Source of the DNA: Micromonospora inositola
GTDB lineage: Bacteria; Actinomycetota; Actinomycetes; Mycobacteriales; Micromonosporaceae
Assembly (NCBI RefSeq): GCF_900090285.1
Contig: NZ_LT607754.1
Span: 1,612,001 to 1,676,000, forward strand
DNA length: 64,000 bases
Direction of reading: 5' to 3'
A program made the translations under genes and the position numbers. Below the pieces are notes generated by a model. It searched no databases and was not told where the DNA came from. It saw nothing but the letters and a program-made list of their open reading frames with translations. Of this stretch, positions 9,817-18,671 are shown one piece after another (the stretch's first letter is position 1; the number at the start of each line of letters is the position of its first letter).

Positions 9817-10374
9817 TCAGGCGGTGTTGCCCCAGCGGGCCTGTTCGAGGAGGTCCACCGCGCGCTCCCGGGACTCCGGGCCGTCGTCGCCGCGCAGCAG
9901 GGCGGTGGCCTCGTCCACCGCCTCGGTGAGCACCCGCCACTGGGCGTCCCGCTCCCGCACCACGTCCGACTGGGCGGCGAGCTGCCGGGTCTTCACCCAC
10001 AGCTCCACGAAGACCGACACCTTCGCCCGCAGCACCCACGGGTCGAACGGCTTGGTCAGGTAGTCGACCGCGCCGACCGCGTAGCCGCGCAGGGCGAGCT
10101 GGGCATCCTTGTCCGCCGCGGTGAGGAAGATGATCGGCACGTGCCGGGTCCGCTCCCGCCGCTTGATGTGGCTGGCCGTCTCGAACCCGTCCATGTCCGG
10201 CATCTGGGCGTCCAGCAGGATCACCGCGAAGTCGTCCACCAGGAGCTGCTTGAGCGCCGCCTCGCCGCTCTCCACGGCGACCGACTGCACCGGGAGCCCC
10301 TGGAGGATCGCCTCCAGGGCCATCAGGTTCTCCCGCCGGTCGTCCACCAGCAGCGCCTTGGCCGTCTGTGTCAC
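9817..10374 (-). CDS. Single-domain response regulator (receiver protein)
   Basis: This 185-residue protein has a CheY-like receiver domain (about residues 5-122) with acidic pocket residues in LLVDDR, the phospho-acceptor aspartate in VILLDAQMPDMDG and the conserved lysine in YLTKPFD. It has a short helical C-terminal tail and no DNA-binding domain. The start is the GTG at 10374, which overlaps the stop of the poly-HAMP kinase by four bases; the ATG further upstream lies inside the kinase gene. The coupling makes it the probable output or shuttle partner of that kinase. Confidence 0.9.
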   Translation of the reverse strand: MTQTAKALLVDDRRENLMALEAILQGLPVQSVAVESGEAALKQLLVDDFAVILLDAQMPDMDGFETASHIKRRERTRHVPIIFLTAADKDAQLALRGYAVGAVDYLTKPFDPWVLRAKVSVFVELWVKTRQLAAQSDVVRERDAQWRVLTEAVDEATALLRGDDGPESRERAVDLLEQARWGNTA

Positions 10375-13300
10375 GAATTCTCCTCGCCTCGGCCGCCGCT
10401 GATCCACGACGCCATCAACTCGATCAGCTCGTCCAGGTCGACCGGCTTGGTGATGTAGTCGCTGCCGCCGGCCGCGAGCGCCGACTCACGGTCACCCGGC
10501 ATCGCCTTGGCGGTCAGGAAGACGATCGGCAGGTCGGCGAAGCGATGGTTGCGCCGGATCTGCCGGGTGGTCTCGTACCCGTCCTGGTCCGGCATCATCG
10601 CGTCCATCAACACGATGTCCACCTCCGGATGCTCGGCCAGCAGGCGGACCCCGTCCGCCCCGTTGTCCGAGTACAACACGGTCATCCCGTGCAGTTCCAA
10701 TGCGGAGGTCAGGGCGAAGACGTTGCGGACGTCGTCGTCGACGATCAGCACGGTCACCCCCTCCAGCCGCCGGGCCGCCGGGGTCTCCGGCGGCTGCGGC
10801 AGCTCCATCGGCATGAGCAGCGACGACGGCAGGCCCGCGCGGCTCGGCGACGGCGGTGCCGGCGCCACCACCGCGTCCGGCGCCAGCACGTCCGGCACGA
10901 AGAGGGTGAAGGTCGAGCCCTGCCCGGGCGCCGAGGACACGGTGATCGTCCCGCCGATCAGCCGGGCCAGGTCCCGGCTGATCGACAGGCCCAGCCCGGT
11001 GCCGCCGTAGCGGCGGCTGGTGGTGCCGTCGGCCTGCTGGAACGCCTCGAAGATCAGCGACAGCTTGTCGTCCGAGATCCCGATGCCGGTGTCGATCACC
11101 GTGAACGCGATGACCTGCCGGGCGTTGGTAAGCGCCGGCACGTCGAAGACCGCGTTCTCCGCCGCCGGGGCGATCCGCAGCGTCACCGCGCCGTTGTCGG
11201 TGAACTTCATCGCGTTGGAGAGCAGGTTGCGCAGGATCTGCTGCAACCGTTGGGCGTCGGTGACCAGCGCCGGCGGCAGGTCCTTCGCCAGCCGCACCTG
11301 GAAGTCCAGGCCCTTCTCCTCGGCCTGCGGGGCGAACGCCTGCTCGACGTACCCGCGGATCTCGGAGAACCGGACCTCGGTCGGCTCGACGTCCATCCGG
11401 CCCGCCTCGATCTTGGACAGGTCGAGGATGTCGTCGATCAGCGAGAGCAGGTCCGAACCGGCGCTGTGGATCGTCCGGGCGAACTCGATCTGCTTGCGGG
11501 TGAGGTTCTGCTCCGCGTTCTCGGCCAGCAACCGGGACAGCAGCAACAGCGAGTTCAGCGGCGTACGCAACTCGTGGCTCATGTTCGCCAGGAACTCCGA
11601 CTTGTACGCCGACGCCCGGGTGAGCTGCTGCGCCTTGTCCTCCAGGCCGAGCCGGGCCAGCTCGATCTCCCGGTTCTTCGTCTCGATGTTGCCCTTCTGC
11701 TCGGAGAGCAACTGGGCCTTGTCCTCCAGCTCGGCATTGGTCCGCTGCAACTCGGCCGACTGCTCCTGGAGCTCGTGGGCCAGCCGCTGGGACTGGGCCA
11801 GCAGCTCCTCCGTACGCCGGTTGGCCTGGATGGTGTTGACCGCCAGACCGATGGTGAGCACCAGCCGCTCCAGGAACGACAGGTGCAGCTCGGAGAAGGT
11901 GGTCACCCCGGCGAACTCGATCACGCCGAGCAGCTCGCCCTCGAAGAGCACCGGCAGCACCACCAGGTCGGCCGGCGGCGTCTCGGCCAGCCCGGAGCGG
12001 AGGACGAGCCGACCGTCGGGCTGGGCGTTGACCCGGATGGTCCGGCGGGAGAGCGCGGCCTGACCGACCAGCCCCTCCCCCGGACCGAAGGTCACGTCCT
12101 GTCCCCGCGCCACGTAGCCGTACGAGGCCGTCAACCGCAGTCGCATGCTGCCGTCGGAGCTGTCCGTCAGGAAGAACGCGCCGAGCTGCGCGTCGACCAG
12201 CGGGGTCACCTCCATCATGATCATCCGACAGACCTCGCCGAGGTCGCGCTGGCCCTGGAGCAGACCACTGATCCGGGCCAGGTTGGAGTCCAGCCAGCCC
12301 TGCTCGGCGTTCTTCTTGGTCGTCTCCCGGAGGGTGACGATCATCTGGTTGATGTTGTCCTTCAGCTCGGCGACCTCGCCCTGCGCCTTGACCGCGATCC
12401 GCTGGGTCAGGTCGCCCCGGGTCACCGAGGTGGAGACCTGGGCGATCGCCCGGAGCTGGGTGGTCAGGGTCGAGGCGAGCTGGTTGACGTTCTCGGTGAG
12501 GTCCCGCCAGGTGCCCGAGACGCCCTTCACCTGCGCCTGGCCGCCCAGCTTGCCCTCGATGCCGACCTCGCGGGCCACCCGGGTCACCTCGTCGGCGAAC
12601 GACGACAGCTGGTCGACCATGGTGTTGACGGTGTTCTTCAGCTCCAGGATCTCGCCCTGGGCGTCCACGGTGATCTTCTGGCCGAGGTCGCCCTTGGCCA
12701 CCGCGGTGGTGACCGAGGCGATGTTGCGCACCTGGCTGGTCAGGTTCGACGCCATCGAGTTCACGTTGTCGGTCAGGTCCCGCCACGTACCGCTGACGCC
12801 CTTGACCTGGGCCTGACCACCCAGCTTGCCCTCGGTGCCCACCTCACGGGCCACCCGGGTCACCTCGTCGGCGAAGGACGACAGCTGGTCCACCATCGTG
12901 TTCACCGTCGACTTCAGCTCCAGGATCTCACCCTGGGCGTCCACCGTGATCTTCTGCGACAGATCGCCCTTCGCCACCGCGGTGGAGACCTGGGCGATGT
13001 TGCGCACCTGACTGGTCAGGTTCGACGCCATCGAGTTCACGTTGTCGGTCAGGTCGCGCCAGGTGCCGGCGACGCCGCGTACCTGGGCCTGGCCGCCGAG
13101 CTTGCCCTCGGTGCCCACCTCGCGGGCCACCCGGGTCACCTCGTCGGCGAACGACGACAGCTGGTCCACCATCGTGTTGACGGTCGACTTCAGCTCCAGG
13201 ATCTCGCCCCGGGCGTCAACGGTGATCTTCTGCGACAGGTCACCCTTGGCCACCGCGGTGGTGACCGAGGCGATGTTGCGCACCTGACTGGTCAGGTTCG

Positions 13301-14738
13301 ACGCCATCGAGTTCACGTTGTCGGTCAGGTCCCGCCACGTACCGCTGACGCCCTTGACCTGGGCCTGACCACCCAGCTTGCCCTCGGTGCCCACCTCACG
13401 GGCCACCCGGGTCACCTCGTCGGCGAACGACGACAGCTGGTCCACCATCGTGTTGACGGTGTTCTTCAGCTCCAGGATCTCCCCCTGGGCGTCCACGGTG
13501 ATCTTCTGCGACAGGTCGCCCTTCGCGACCGCGGTGGAGACCTGGGAGATGTTGCGGACCTGGCTGGTCAGGTTGCCGGCGAGCTGGTTGACGTTCTCCG
13601 TCAGGTCGCGCCAGGTGCCGGAGACGCCGCGCACCTGGGCCTGACCACCCAGCTTGCCCTCGATGCCCACCTCACGGGCCACCCGGGTCACCTCGTCGGC
13701 GAACGACGACAGCTGGTCCACCATCGTGTTGACGGTGTCCTTCAGCTCCAGGATCTCGCCCTGCGCCGCCACGGTGATCTTCTGCGACAGGTCGCCCCGG
13801 GCCACCGCGGTGGAGACCTGGGCGATGTTGCGCACCTGCGCGGTCAGGTTCGACGCCATCGAGTTGACGCTGTCGGTCAGGTCCTTCCAGGTGCCGGCGA
13901 CGTTCGGCACCTCCGCCTGACCGCCGAGCTTGCCCTCGGTGCCCACCTCGCGGGCCACCCGGGTCACCTGCTCGGCGAAGAGCCGCAGGGTGTCGGTGAG
14001 CGAGTTCATCGTGTCGGCGAGCTCGGCGACCTCCCCGCGCGCCCCGACCGTGATCTTCTGCGACAGGTCGCCCTTGGCCACCGCCGTCGCCACCTGGGAG
14101 ATCGACCGCACCTGGCCGGTCAGGTTCGACGCCATGGTGTTCACCGAGTCGGTGAGGTCCTTCCAGGTGCCGGCGACCCCGCGGACGTCGGCCTGGCCGC
14201 CGAGCTTGCCCTCGGTGCCCACCTCGCGGGCCACCCGGGTCACCTCGTTGGAGAAGGACGAGAGCTGGTCGACCATGGTGTTCACCGTGCGGCCGATGCG
14301 CAGGTACTCGCCGCGCAGCGGACGGCCGTCGATCTCCAGCGCCATGTGCTGGGAGAGATCACCGTCGGCCACCGCCACGATCACCCGCGCGATCTCGGTG
14401 GTGGGGCGGCCCAGGTCGTCGATCAGCGAGTTGATCGCCCGCTGGCCCTCCGCCCACGAGCCGTCCAGACCCTCGTGGTCGAGGCGTTCGGTGAGCCGGC
14501 CGTCCCGCCCGACGATCCGGCTGATCCGGCGCAGGTCGAGGTGCTGCCGCTCCTGGAGCGACACCACGTCGTTGAAGGCGTCGGCGACCTCGGCGGCCAG
14601 GCCGGCCCGCCGGGGCAGCCGGACCTTGAGGTCGCCGCTGCGGACCCGTCGCAGCGCCGCCACCAGCTCACCGAGCAGCACCTCGTGATCGGGGCCGGAC
14701 GGGTCCGCGGCTATCGACTGTTTCGCCGTGGTCATCAT
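10371..14738 (-). CDS. Poly-HAMP hybrid histidine kinase with GAF and receiver domains
   Basis: This is a 1455-residue hybrid sensor kinase. From the N-terminus it has nine HAMP-like units (residues about 30-800, each with a GDLSQ-type turn), a GAF domain (about 820-980), a coiled coil, a HisKA domain with the phosphorylated histidine in [13 protein letters not shown] near residue 1053, a HATPase with DTGIGI and GGTGLGLSI, and a receiver domain with the aspartate in [11 protein letters not shown] near residue 1376. No transmembrane segment or signal peptide is visible, so it should be cytosolic. The array resembles that of fungal group III (Nik1/Os-1) kinases. Start codons ATG 14738 and ATG 14735 cannot be separated. 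It overlaps the downstream receiver gene by four bases. Confidence 0.93.
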   Translation of the reverse strand: MMTTAKQSIAADPSGPDHEVLLGELVAALRRVRSGDLKVRLPRRAGLAAEVADAFNDVVSLQERQHLDLRRISRIVGRDGRLTERLDHEGLDGSWAEGQRAINSLIDDLGRPTTEIARVIVAVADGDLSQHMALEIDGRPLRGEYLRIGRTVNTMVDQLSSFSNEVTRVAREVGTEGKLGGQADVRGVAGTWKDLTDSVNTMASNLTGQVRSISQVATAVAKGDLSQKITVGARGEVAELADTMNSLTDTLRLFAEQVTRVAREVGTEGKLGGQAEVPNVAGTWKDLTDSVNSMASNLTAQVRNIAQVSTAVARGDLSQKITVAAQGEILELKDTVNTMVDQLSSFADEVTRVAREVGIEGKLGGQAQVRGVSGTWRDLTENVNQLAGNLTSQVRNISQVSTAVAKGDLSQKITVDAQGEILELKNTVNTMVDQLSSFADEVTRVAREVGTEGKLGGQAQVKGVSGTWRDLTDNVNSMASNLTSQVRNIASVTTAVAKGDLSQKITVDARGEILELKSTVNTMVDQLSSFADEVTRVAREVGTEGKLGGQAQVRGVAGTWRDLTDNVNSMASNLTSQVRNIAQVSTAVAKGDLSQKITVDAQGEILELKSTVNTMVDQLSSFADEVTRVAREVGTEGKLGGQAQVKGVSGTWRDLTDNVNSMASNLTSQVRNIASVTTAVAKGDLGQKITVDAQGEILELKNTVNTMVDQLSSFADEVTRVAREVGIEGKLGGQAQVKGVSGTWRDLTENVNQLASTLTTQLRAIAQVSTSVTRGDLTQRIAVKAQGEVAELKDNINQMIVTLRETTKKNAEQGWLDSNLARISGLLQGQRDLGEVCRMIMMEVTPLVDAQLGAFFLTDSSDGSMRLRLTASYGYVARGQDVTFGPGEGLVGQAALSRRTIRVNAQPDGRLVLRSGLAETPPADLVVLPVLFEGELLGVIEFAGVTTFSELHLSFLERLVLTIGLAVNTIQANRRTEELLAQSQRLAHELQEQSAELQRTNAELEDKAQLLSEQKGNIETKNREIELARLGLEDKAQQLTRASAYKSEFLANMSHELRTPLNSLLLLSRLLAENAEQNLTRKQIEFARTIHSAGSDLLSLIDDILDLSKIEAGRMDVEPTEVRFSEIRGYVEQAFAPQAEEKGLDFQVRLAKDLPPALVTDAQRLQQILRNLLSNAMKFTDNGAVTLRIAPAAENAVFDVPALTNARQVIAFTVIDTGIGISDDKLSLIFEAFQQADGTTSRRYGGTGLGLSISRDLARLIGGTITVSSAPGQGSTFTLFVPDVLAPDAVVAPAPPSPSRAGLPSSLLMPMELPQPPETPAARRLEGVTVLIVDDDVRNVFALTSALELHGMTVLYSDNGADGVRLLAEHPEVDIVLMDAMMPDQDGYETTRQIRRNHRFADLPIVFLTAKAMPGDRESALAAGGSDYITKPVDLDELIELMASWISGGRGEENS
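12318..14250. repeat. Tandem 276-bp coding repeats (HAMP units)
   Basis: Seven units of 92 codons, each containing a VAREVG(T/I)EGKLGGQA core, lie head to tail inside the kinase gene. Adjacent units differ slightly at synonymous sites. Positions 12736-12875 and 13288-13427 are identical over 140 bases, at an offset of 552 bases (two units), which points to a recent duplication or gene conversion of a unit pair. The outer limits are approximate. Confidence 0.85.
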
Positions 14739-14987
14739 TCCTCGCTCAGCTCGGGGCCACCGGCTCGTACCGACATGCGGCCATCCCACCATTCTGCCCG
14801 CGCCGCAGTCGAGGCTACGACCGGTGAGCAGCCGCCACGCCCACGCGTCGTCCGGCCGACCCCCGCGGCACCCCCGCCGGGCCTGCCGGCGCCCCGCCCC
14901 CGGACGACTCAGCCGCCCGGGATCCGGCCACGAGCGGACGGCCGGGGCGGTTTGGCAGCCGGGGCGGCGGCGGTGGAGGATACGAAG

Positions 14988-17066
14988 GTGTCAGCGGAGG
15001 CGGAACCGGGCATGGCGGACGGCTCGGACGAGCACGTGCGGCGGGTGCGGCTCCCCGCCGACCGGCGTACGCCCGCCGCCGCCCGGGCCCTCGTCCGGTC
15101 CGTCCTCGCCGAGGCGGACCTGGAGGAGCTGCTCAACGAGGCGCTGCTGCTCACCACCGAACTTTCCACCAACGCGGTCGAACACGCCCGGACCGAACTG
15201 GACATCGAGGTCGCGGCGGACGGAGTCGGGCTCACCGTGACGGTCTCCGACTTCGCCGTCGGCCCGGTGGACGAGCTGGTGGTCGGCGTGCGCAACGACT
15301 CCGACGAGATCACCGAGGTCGCCGAGCGGGGGCGCGGGCTGCTGCTGGTGGACCACTTCGCCAGCCGCTGGGGCACCACCTACCTGCCCACCGGGAAGGG
15401 TGTCTGGTTCCGGCTGGACCGGCCCGACGCCGCACCGCCGGCGCGGCGCACGGCGGTCGCGGAGGCGCACACCCCGCTCACCGGCGCCGACAGCGACGAC
15501 GCGGCGCACGGCGCGCCGAGCGCGGCCGCGATGAGCGAGCTGATGCAGACCAGCCCCGACCCGTACGCGGAGGACCCGCTGCCGGAGTTCGCGACCGACC
15601 TGGTGACCCGGCTGGCGGAGATGGTCGGCGCGGCCGGTGGCGTGGTCCGGCTGGACCGGGGCGACGGGCAGGGCACCCAGGTCCTGGCCCGGTACGGCCG
15701 GCAGCCCCGGGACGACAACGAGCTGATCCGGGTGCCGCTGGCCGTGCACCGCCCGTACGCCGGTGAGCTGGAGCTGGACGCGGCACCGTCGGCGTACGCG
15801 CGGCCGCTCGCGGTGCTGGCGGCCGAGCGGCTCTCGCTGCATTTGGAGAACGACCGGCTGCGCCGGGCGGACGTCCGCCGGTCGGCCTGGCTGACCTTCC
15901 TGGCCGAGGCGAGCGAGCTGCTCGCCCAGTCCCTGGACGTCGAGCTGACCATGGCACTCATCCCGCAGCTGGTGGTGCCCCGGCTCGGCCAGTGGTGCGC
16001 GGTGCACACCACCGACGAGTGGGGCCGGCTGCGGCTCGCCGCCTCCAGCCACGCCGACGAGTCGGTGCTGCCGCAGCTGCACAAGGTGCTCCAGGAGACC
16101 GGGCCGGAATCGATCCAGGCCCGGCTGCGCGAGGCGTCGCGCAGCGCGTCGCAGGTGCCGCTCGGCGCCCCGATGGAGGGCTTCGCCGTCCCGCTGATCG
16201 CCCGCGGCCAGCGACTCGGCACGCTGGCCGTCGGCCGGCACCAGCGGCACCGGCACGACCCGGACGAGGTCTCGGTGCTGGAGGACGTGGCCCGCCGGGC
16301 CGCCCTGGCGATCGAGAACGCCCGGATCCACGCCGAACGGCGCCGGGTCGCGCAGACTCTCCAGCAGTCGCTGCTGCCGCCGGTGCTCCCGGTGGTGGAG
16401 GGCATCGGCTTCGCCGCCGAGTACGTCCCGACCGGCGACGAAGCCGATGTCGGGGGCGACTTCTACGACGTGCTGCCGCTGCCGGACGGCCGGTGGCTGG
16501 TGGTCATCGGCGACGTGTCCGGCAAGGGCGTCCAGGCGGCGGCGGTGACCGGCCTGGTCCGGGACGTGATCCGGGTGCTGGTCGGCGACGGCAAGCCGAT
16601 GCCGGAGGTGCTGGGCCGGCTGAACGAGACGCTGGTCGAGCGGGGCGGCGGCCGGTACTGCACGCTGGCCATGGCGGCCGTCGGACCGGCCGAGGGCGGT
16701 CAGCTCGACGTGGCCCTGCACCTGGCCGGCCACGACCGGCCGGTGCTGCTGCACGGCGGTGGTGGCGCCGCCTTCGTCGGCACCGGCGGCACCGCGCTCG
16801 GGCTGCTCGACTCGATCGCCACGCCCACCGCCGAGATCCCGCTCGGCCCGGGCGACGCGCTGATCTTCTACACCGACGGGGTGACCGAGCGGCGGCGCGG
16901 CCGGGAACTCTTCGGCACCGAGCGGCTGCGCGACGCCGCCGCCCCGCTGGCCGGTTACTCGGCGGACGTGGTCGCCGCCCGGCTGCGCGCCACCGCGCTC
17001 GGCTTCTCGGTGGAGGCCCCCCGCGACGACATCGCGATCCTGGTCCTCCGCAACGACGCCCTCTGA
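14988..17066 (+). CDS. HATPase-GAF-PP2C (SpoIIE-type) partner-switching phosphatase
   Basis: This 692-residue protein begins with an RsbW/SpoIIAB-type HATPase (about residues 10-145, N-box ELSTNAVEHA). It continues with a sensory GAF-like region (about 180-440) and ends with a SpoIIE-type PP2C phosphatase (about 460-690) containing VGGDFYDV, IGDVSGKG, FYTDGVTERR and RDDIAIL. It could both phosphorylate and dephosphorylate STAS antagonists. The GTG at 14988 is supported by GGAGG eight bases upstream. It is divergent from the poly-HAMP kinase over a 249-base gap. Confidence 0.92.
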   Translation: MSAEAEPGMADGSDEHVRRVRLPADRRTPAAARALVRSVLAEADLEELLNEALLLTTELSTNAVEHARTELDIEVAADGVGLTVTVSDFAVGPVDELVVGVRNDSDEITEVAERGRGLLLVDHFASRWGTTYLPTGKGVWFRLDRPDAAPPARRTAVAEAHTPLTGADSDDAAHGAPSAAAMSELMQTSPDPYAEDPLPEFATDLVTRLAEMVGAAGGVVRLDRGDGQGTQVLARYGRQPRDDNELIRVPLAVHRPYAGELELDAAPSAYARPLAVLAAERLSLHLENDRLRRADVRRSAWLTFLAEASELLAQSLDVELTMALIPQLVVPRLGQWCAVHTTDEWGRLRLAASSHADESVLPQLHKVLQETGPESIQARLREASRSASQVPLGAPMEGFAVPLIARGQRLGTLAVGRHQRHRHDPDEVSVLEDVARRAALAIENARIHAERRRVAQTLQQSLLPPVLPVVEGIGFAAEYVPTGDEADVGGDFYDVLPLPDGRWLVVIGDVSGKGVQAAAVTGLVRDVIRVLVGDGKPMPEVLGRLNETLVERGGGRYCTLAMAAVGPAEGGQLDVALHLAGHDRPVLLHGGGGAAFVGTGGTALGLLDSIATPTAEIPLGPGDALIFYTDGVTERRRGRELFGTERLRDAAAPLAGYSADVVAARLRATALGFSVEAPRDDIAILVLRNDAL

Positions 17067-17111
17067 CCCACCCGCCCACCCCACTCGGGGCCGGTTGATC
17101 AGCGGACGGGG

Positions 17112-18569
17112 TCAGAGGCCGCCGGGGAGGCGGCCGGGGGCGAGACGCTGGTGCGGGTCGAGGTGCTCCTTGGCCGCCCGCAGGCGGGGCAGCGTGGGCA
17201 GCTCGCCCCAGAGGTCGACCACCCGGCGGACCGGCGCGGGCGCGGCCACCACGACGCAGCGGCCCTGCCGGGCGAGCAGCACCCCGCGCACGGCGGCGAG
17301 GATCGACGCCACCCGGTCGGGCGGCAGGGACCCGGGCAGCACGGCGTGCACCGTGCCGATCCCGGCCGAGCCGCGGACCGGCACCGGGGCGCCGGCCGCG
17401 TCGCGCAGCGCGTACACCGCCGCGTGCAGGTCGTTGATGGGCACGTCGATCCGCAACGCGGTCTCGCCCGGGCCGAACGGGTAGCGCCCCCACCAGTCCG
17501 GGGCGGCGTGCCCGACCACCGTCTCCGGGCCGAGCACGGCCACCAGCCGCTCGGCGCGCTCCGCGACGTCGGCCGGGCCGCCCTCCAGCAGCACCACGAG
17601 GCTGCCGGCCGCGGCCGGTCCGGCGGACCGCCGGGCGATCGAGGGATGGTCGGGCCGGCCGCGGACCGAGGGATGGTCGGGGTGGACCCGCCGGCGGGGC
17701 AGGGGGACCGGGACGGGCAGGTCCAGCTCGACGGCCGCCGGGTCGAGCCGGGCGGCGAGCACCGCCCGGACCAGGTCGTGCACCTCCAGCGGGGTCCACA
17801 CCGGCCGGGTGACCCAGACCCTGCTGGCGGGCACGGCCTGCACCCGCATGGTCGCCGAGACCAGCACGCCCAGCCCGCCCTGCGATCCGCAGAGCAGCCG
17901 GGCCACGTCGAGCCCCGGAACCTGCGCCCCGCCGAACAGCGCCACGGCGCCACCGCCCGCCGCGCCACCGCCCGCCGCGCCACCGCCCGCCCGGCCGGCC
18001 CGGCCGAGCAGCTCGGTGCCGGCCGCACCCAGGCTGACCAGCTCGCCGTCGGCGTCCAGGTAGCGAACCCCGACCAGTTGGGCGCACGGGCTGCCGTGCC
18101 GGTGCCGCAGCGGTCCGGCCTCGTCGGCCGCGAGCACCCCACCGAGGGTCGCCCCCGGGGAGGGCGCGTCGACCGGCAGCCGCTGGCCGGTGCGGTCCAG
18201 GGTCGCCTGGACCGCCCGGAGCGGCGTGCCGGCGCCGATCTCGGCGACCGGCGAGCCCTGCGGCTCGTGCCAGATCCCGGCGAGCCGGCCGGTGTCGAGC
18301 ATGATGTCGACCTGCGCCGGGGCGGCACCCCAGTCGATCTTGGTGCCGGCGCCGCGCGGCACGACGGTGAGCTGGTGCGCGGCGGCCAGCCGCAGCACCT
18401 CCGCGGCGGCGTGCGGGCCGCCCGGCACCGCCACCCAGCGGGCCGTCCGGCCGGCCACCTCGTCGGCCGGGCCGGCGAAACGGGCGAACGGCGGACCGCA
18501 GATCTCCGCCAGTCGCCGGGTGATCTCCAGGGCGCCGGGCCGGTCCGTCGAACTCGCTGCAGCCGCCAT
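17112..18569 (-). CDS. FAD-binding oxidoreductase (GlcE-like)
   Basis: This 485-residue protein has a PCMH-type FAD-binding domain with PRGAGTKIDWG near residue 70 and SPGATLGGVLAADEAGPLR. Its C-terminus (KEHLDPHQRLAPGR) matches the glycolate oxidase GlcE family, so it probably oxidises a 2-hydroxy acid; the substrate is not evident. A Gly/Ala repeat (near 200) and a PDHPS repeat (near 300) come from short DNA repeats. The ATG at 18569 is preferred to ATG 18578 because the -10 hexamer ends seven bases before it. A SOS-like box overlaps that promoter. Confidence 0.82.
   Translation of the reverse strand: MAAAASSTDRPGALEITRRLAEICGPPFARFAGPADEVAGRTARWVAVPGGPHAAAEVLRLAAAHQLTVVPRGAGTKIDWGAAPAQVDIMLDTGRLAGIWHEPQGSPVAEIGAGTPLRAVQATLDRTGQRLPVDAPSPGATLGGVLAADEAGPLRHRHGSPCAQLVGVRYLDADGELVSLGAAGTELLGRAGRAGGGAAGGGAAGGGAVALFGGAQVPGLDVARLLCGSQGGLGVLVSATMRVQAVPASRVWVTRPVWTPLEVHDLVRAVLAARLDPAAVELDLPVPVPLPRRRVHPDHPSVRGRPDHPSIARRSAGPAAAGSLVVLLEGGPADVAERAERLVAVLGPETVVGHAAPDWWGRYPFGPGETALRIDVPINDLHAAVYALRDAAGAPVPVRGSAGIGTVHAVLPGSLPPDRVASILAAVRGVLLARQGRCVVVAAPAPVRRVVDLWGELPTLPRLRAAKEHLDPHQRLAPGRLPGGL
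17641..17681. repeat. 27-bp direct repeat within the FAD oxidase gene
   Basis: The 14-base word GAGGGATGGTCGGG occurs at 17641-17654 and again at 17668-17681, a 27-base period. It encodes two PDHPS-containing segments. Confidence 0.7.
17947..17991. repeat. Three perfect 15-bp tandem repeats in the FAD oxidase gene
   Basis: The unit GCGCCACCGCCCGCC occurs three times without a break and encodes a Gly-Gly-Gly-Ala-Ala repeat on the minus strand. The period is a multiple of three, so copy-number change would keep the frame open. Confidence 0.85.
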
Positions 18570-18576
18570 GCCGGTC

Positions 18577-18582
18577 ATCGTA
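18577..18582 (-). promoter_or_regulatory. Candidate -10 element of the FAD oxidase promoter
   Basis: TACGAT on the minus strand ends seven bases before the ATG at 18569 and lies partly inside the SOS-like box. A leaderless transcript is expected. Confidence 0.45.
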
Positions 18583-18593
18583 CATGTGTTCGA
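18578..18593. promoter_or_regulatory. Candidate LexA (SOS) box
   Basis: Read on the minus strand the site is TCGAACACATGTACGA. It matches the mycobacterial-type LexA consensus TCGAAC-RNRY-GTTCGA at all but one position (GTACGA for GTTCGA). It overlaps the predicted -10 of the FAD oxidase gene and lies in the shared intergenic region with the prolyl oligopeptidase gene. Confidence 0.5.
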
Positions 18594-18659
18594 AAGACGT
18601 GGTGGCGGGTTGTCGGAACCGGTGCCGCGCGTACCCCGCGACAGCCTGCCGCCGGCCGG

Positions 18660-18665
18660 TAACGT
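18660..18665 (+). promoter_or_regulatory. Candidate -10 element of the oligopeptidase promoter
   Basis: TAACGT ends six bases before the GTG start at 18672. No ribosome-binding site lies in between, so the transcript is probably leaderless. Confidence 0.5.
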
Positions 18666-18671
18666 GACGCC

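Noticed and set aside
12318..14250. Regular repeats that might suggest a CRISPR array
   Set aside because: The 276-base units are coding throughout, in frame, and translate to HAMP domains. There are no short repeats with unique spacers.
10368..14987. A very long open frame on the plus strand opposite the poly-HAMP kinase
   Set aside because: It is the antisense shadow of a G+C-rich repetitive gene. The only real plus-strand gene in that frame begins at the GTG at 14988 with its own ribosome-binding site.
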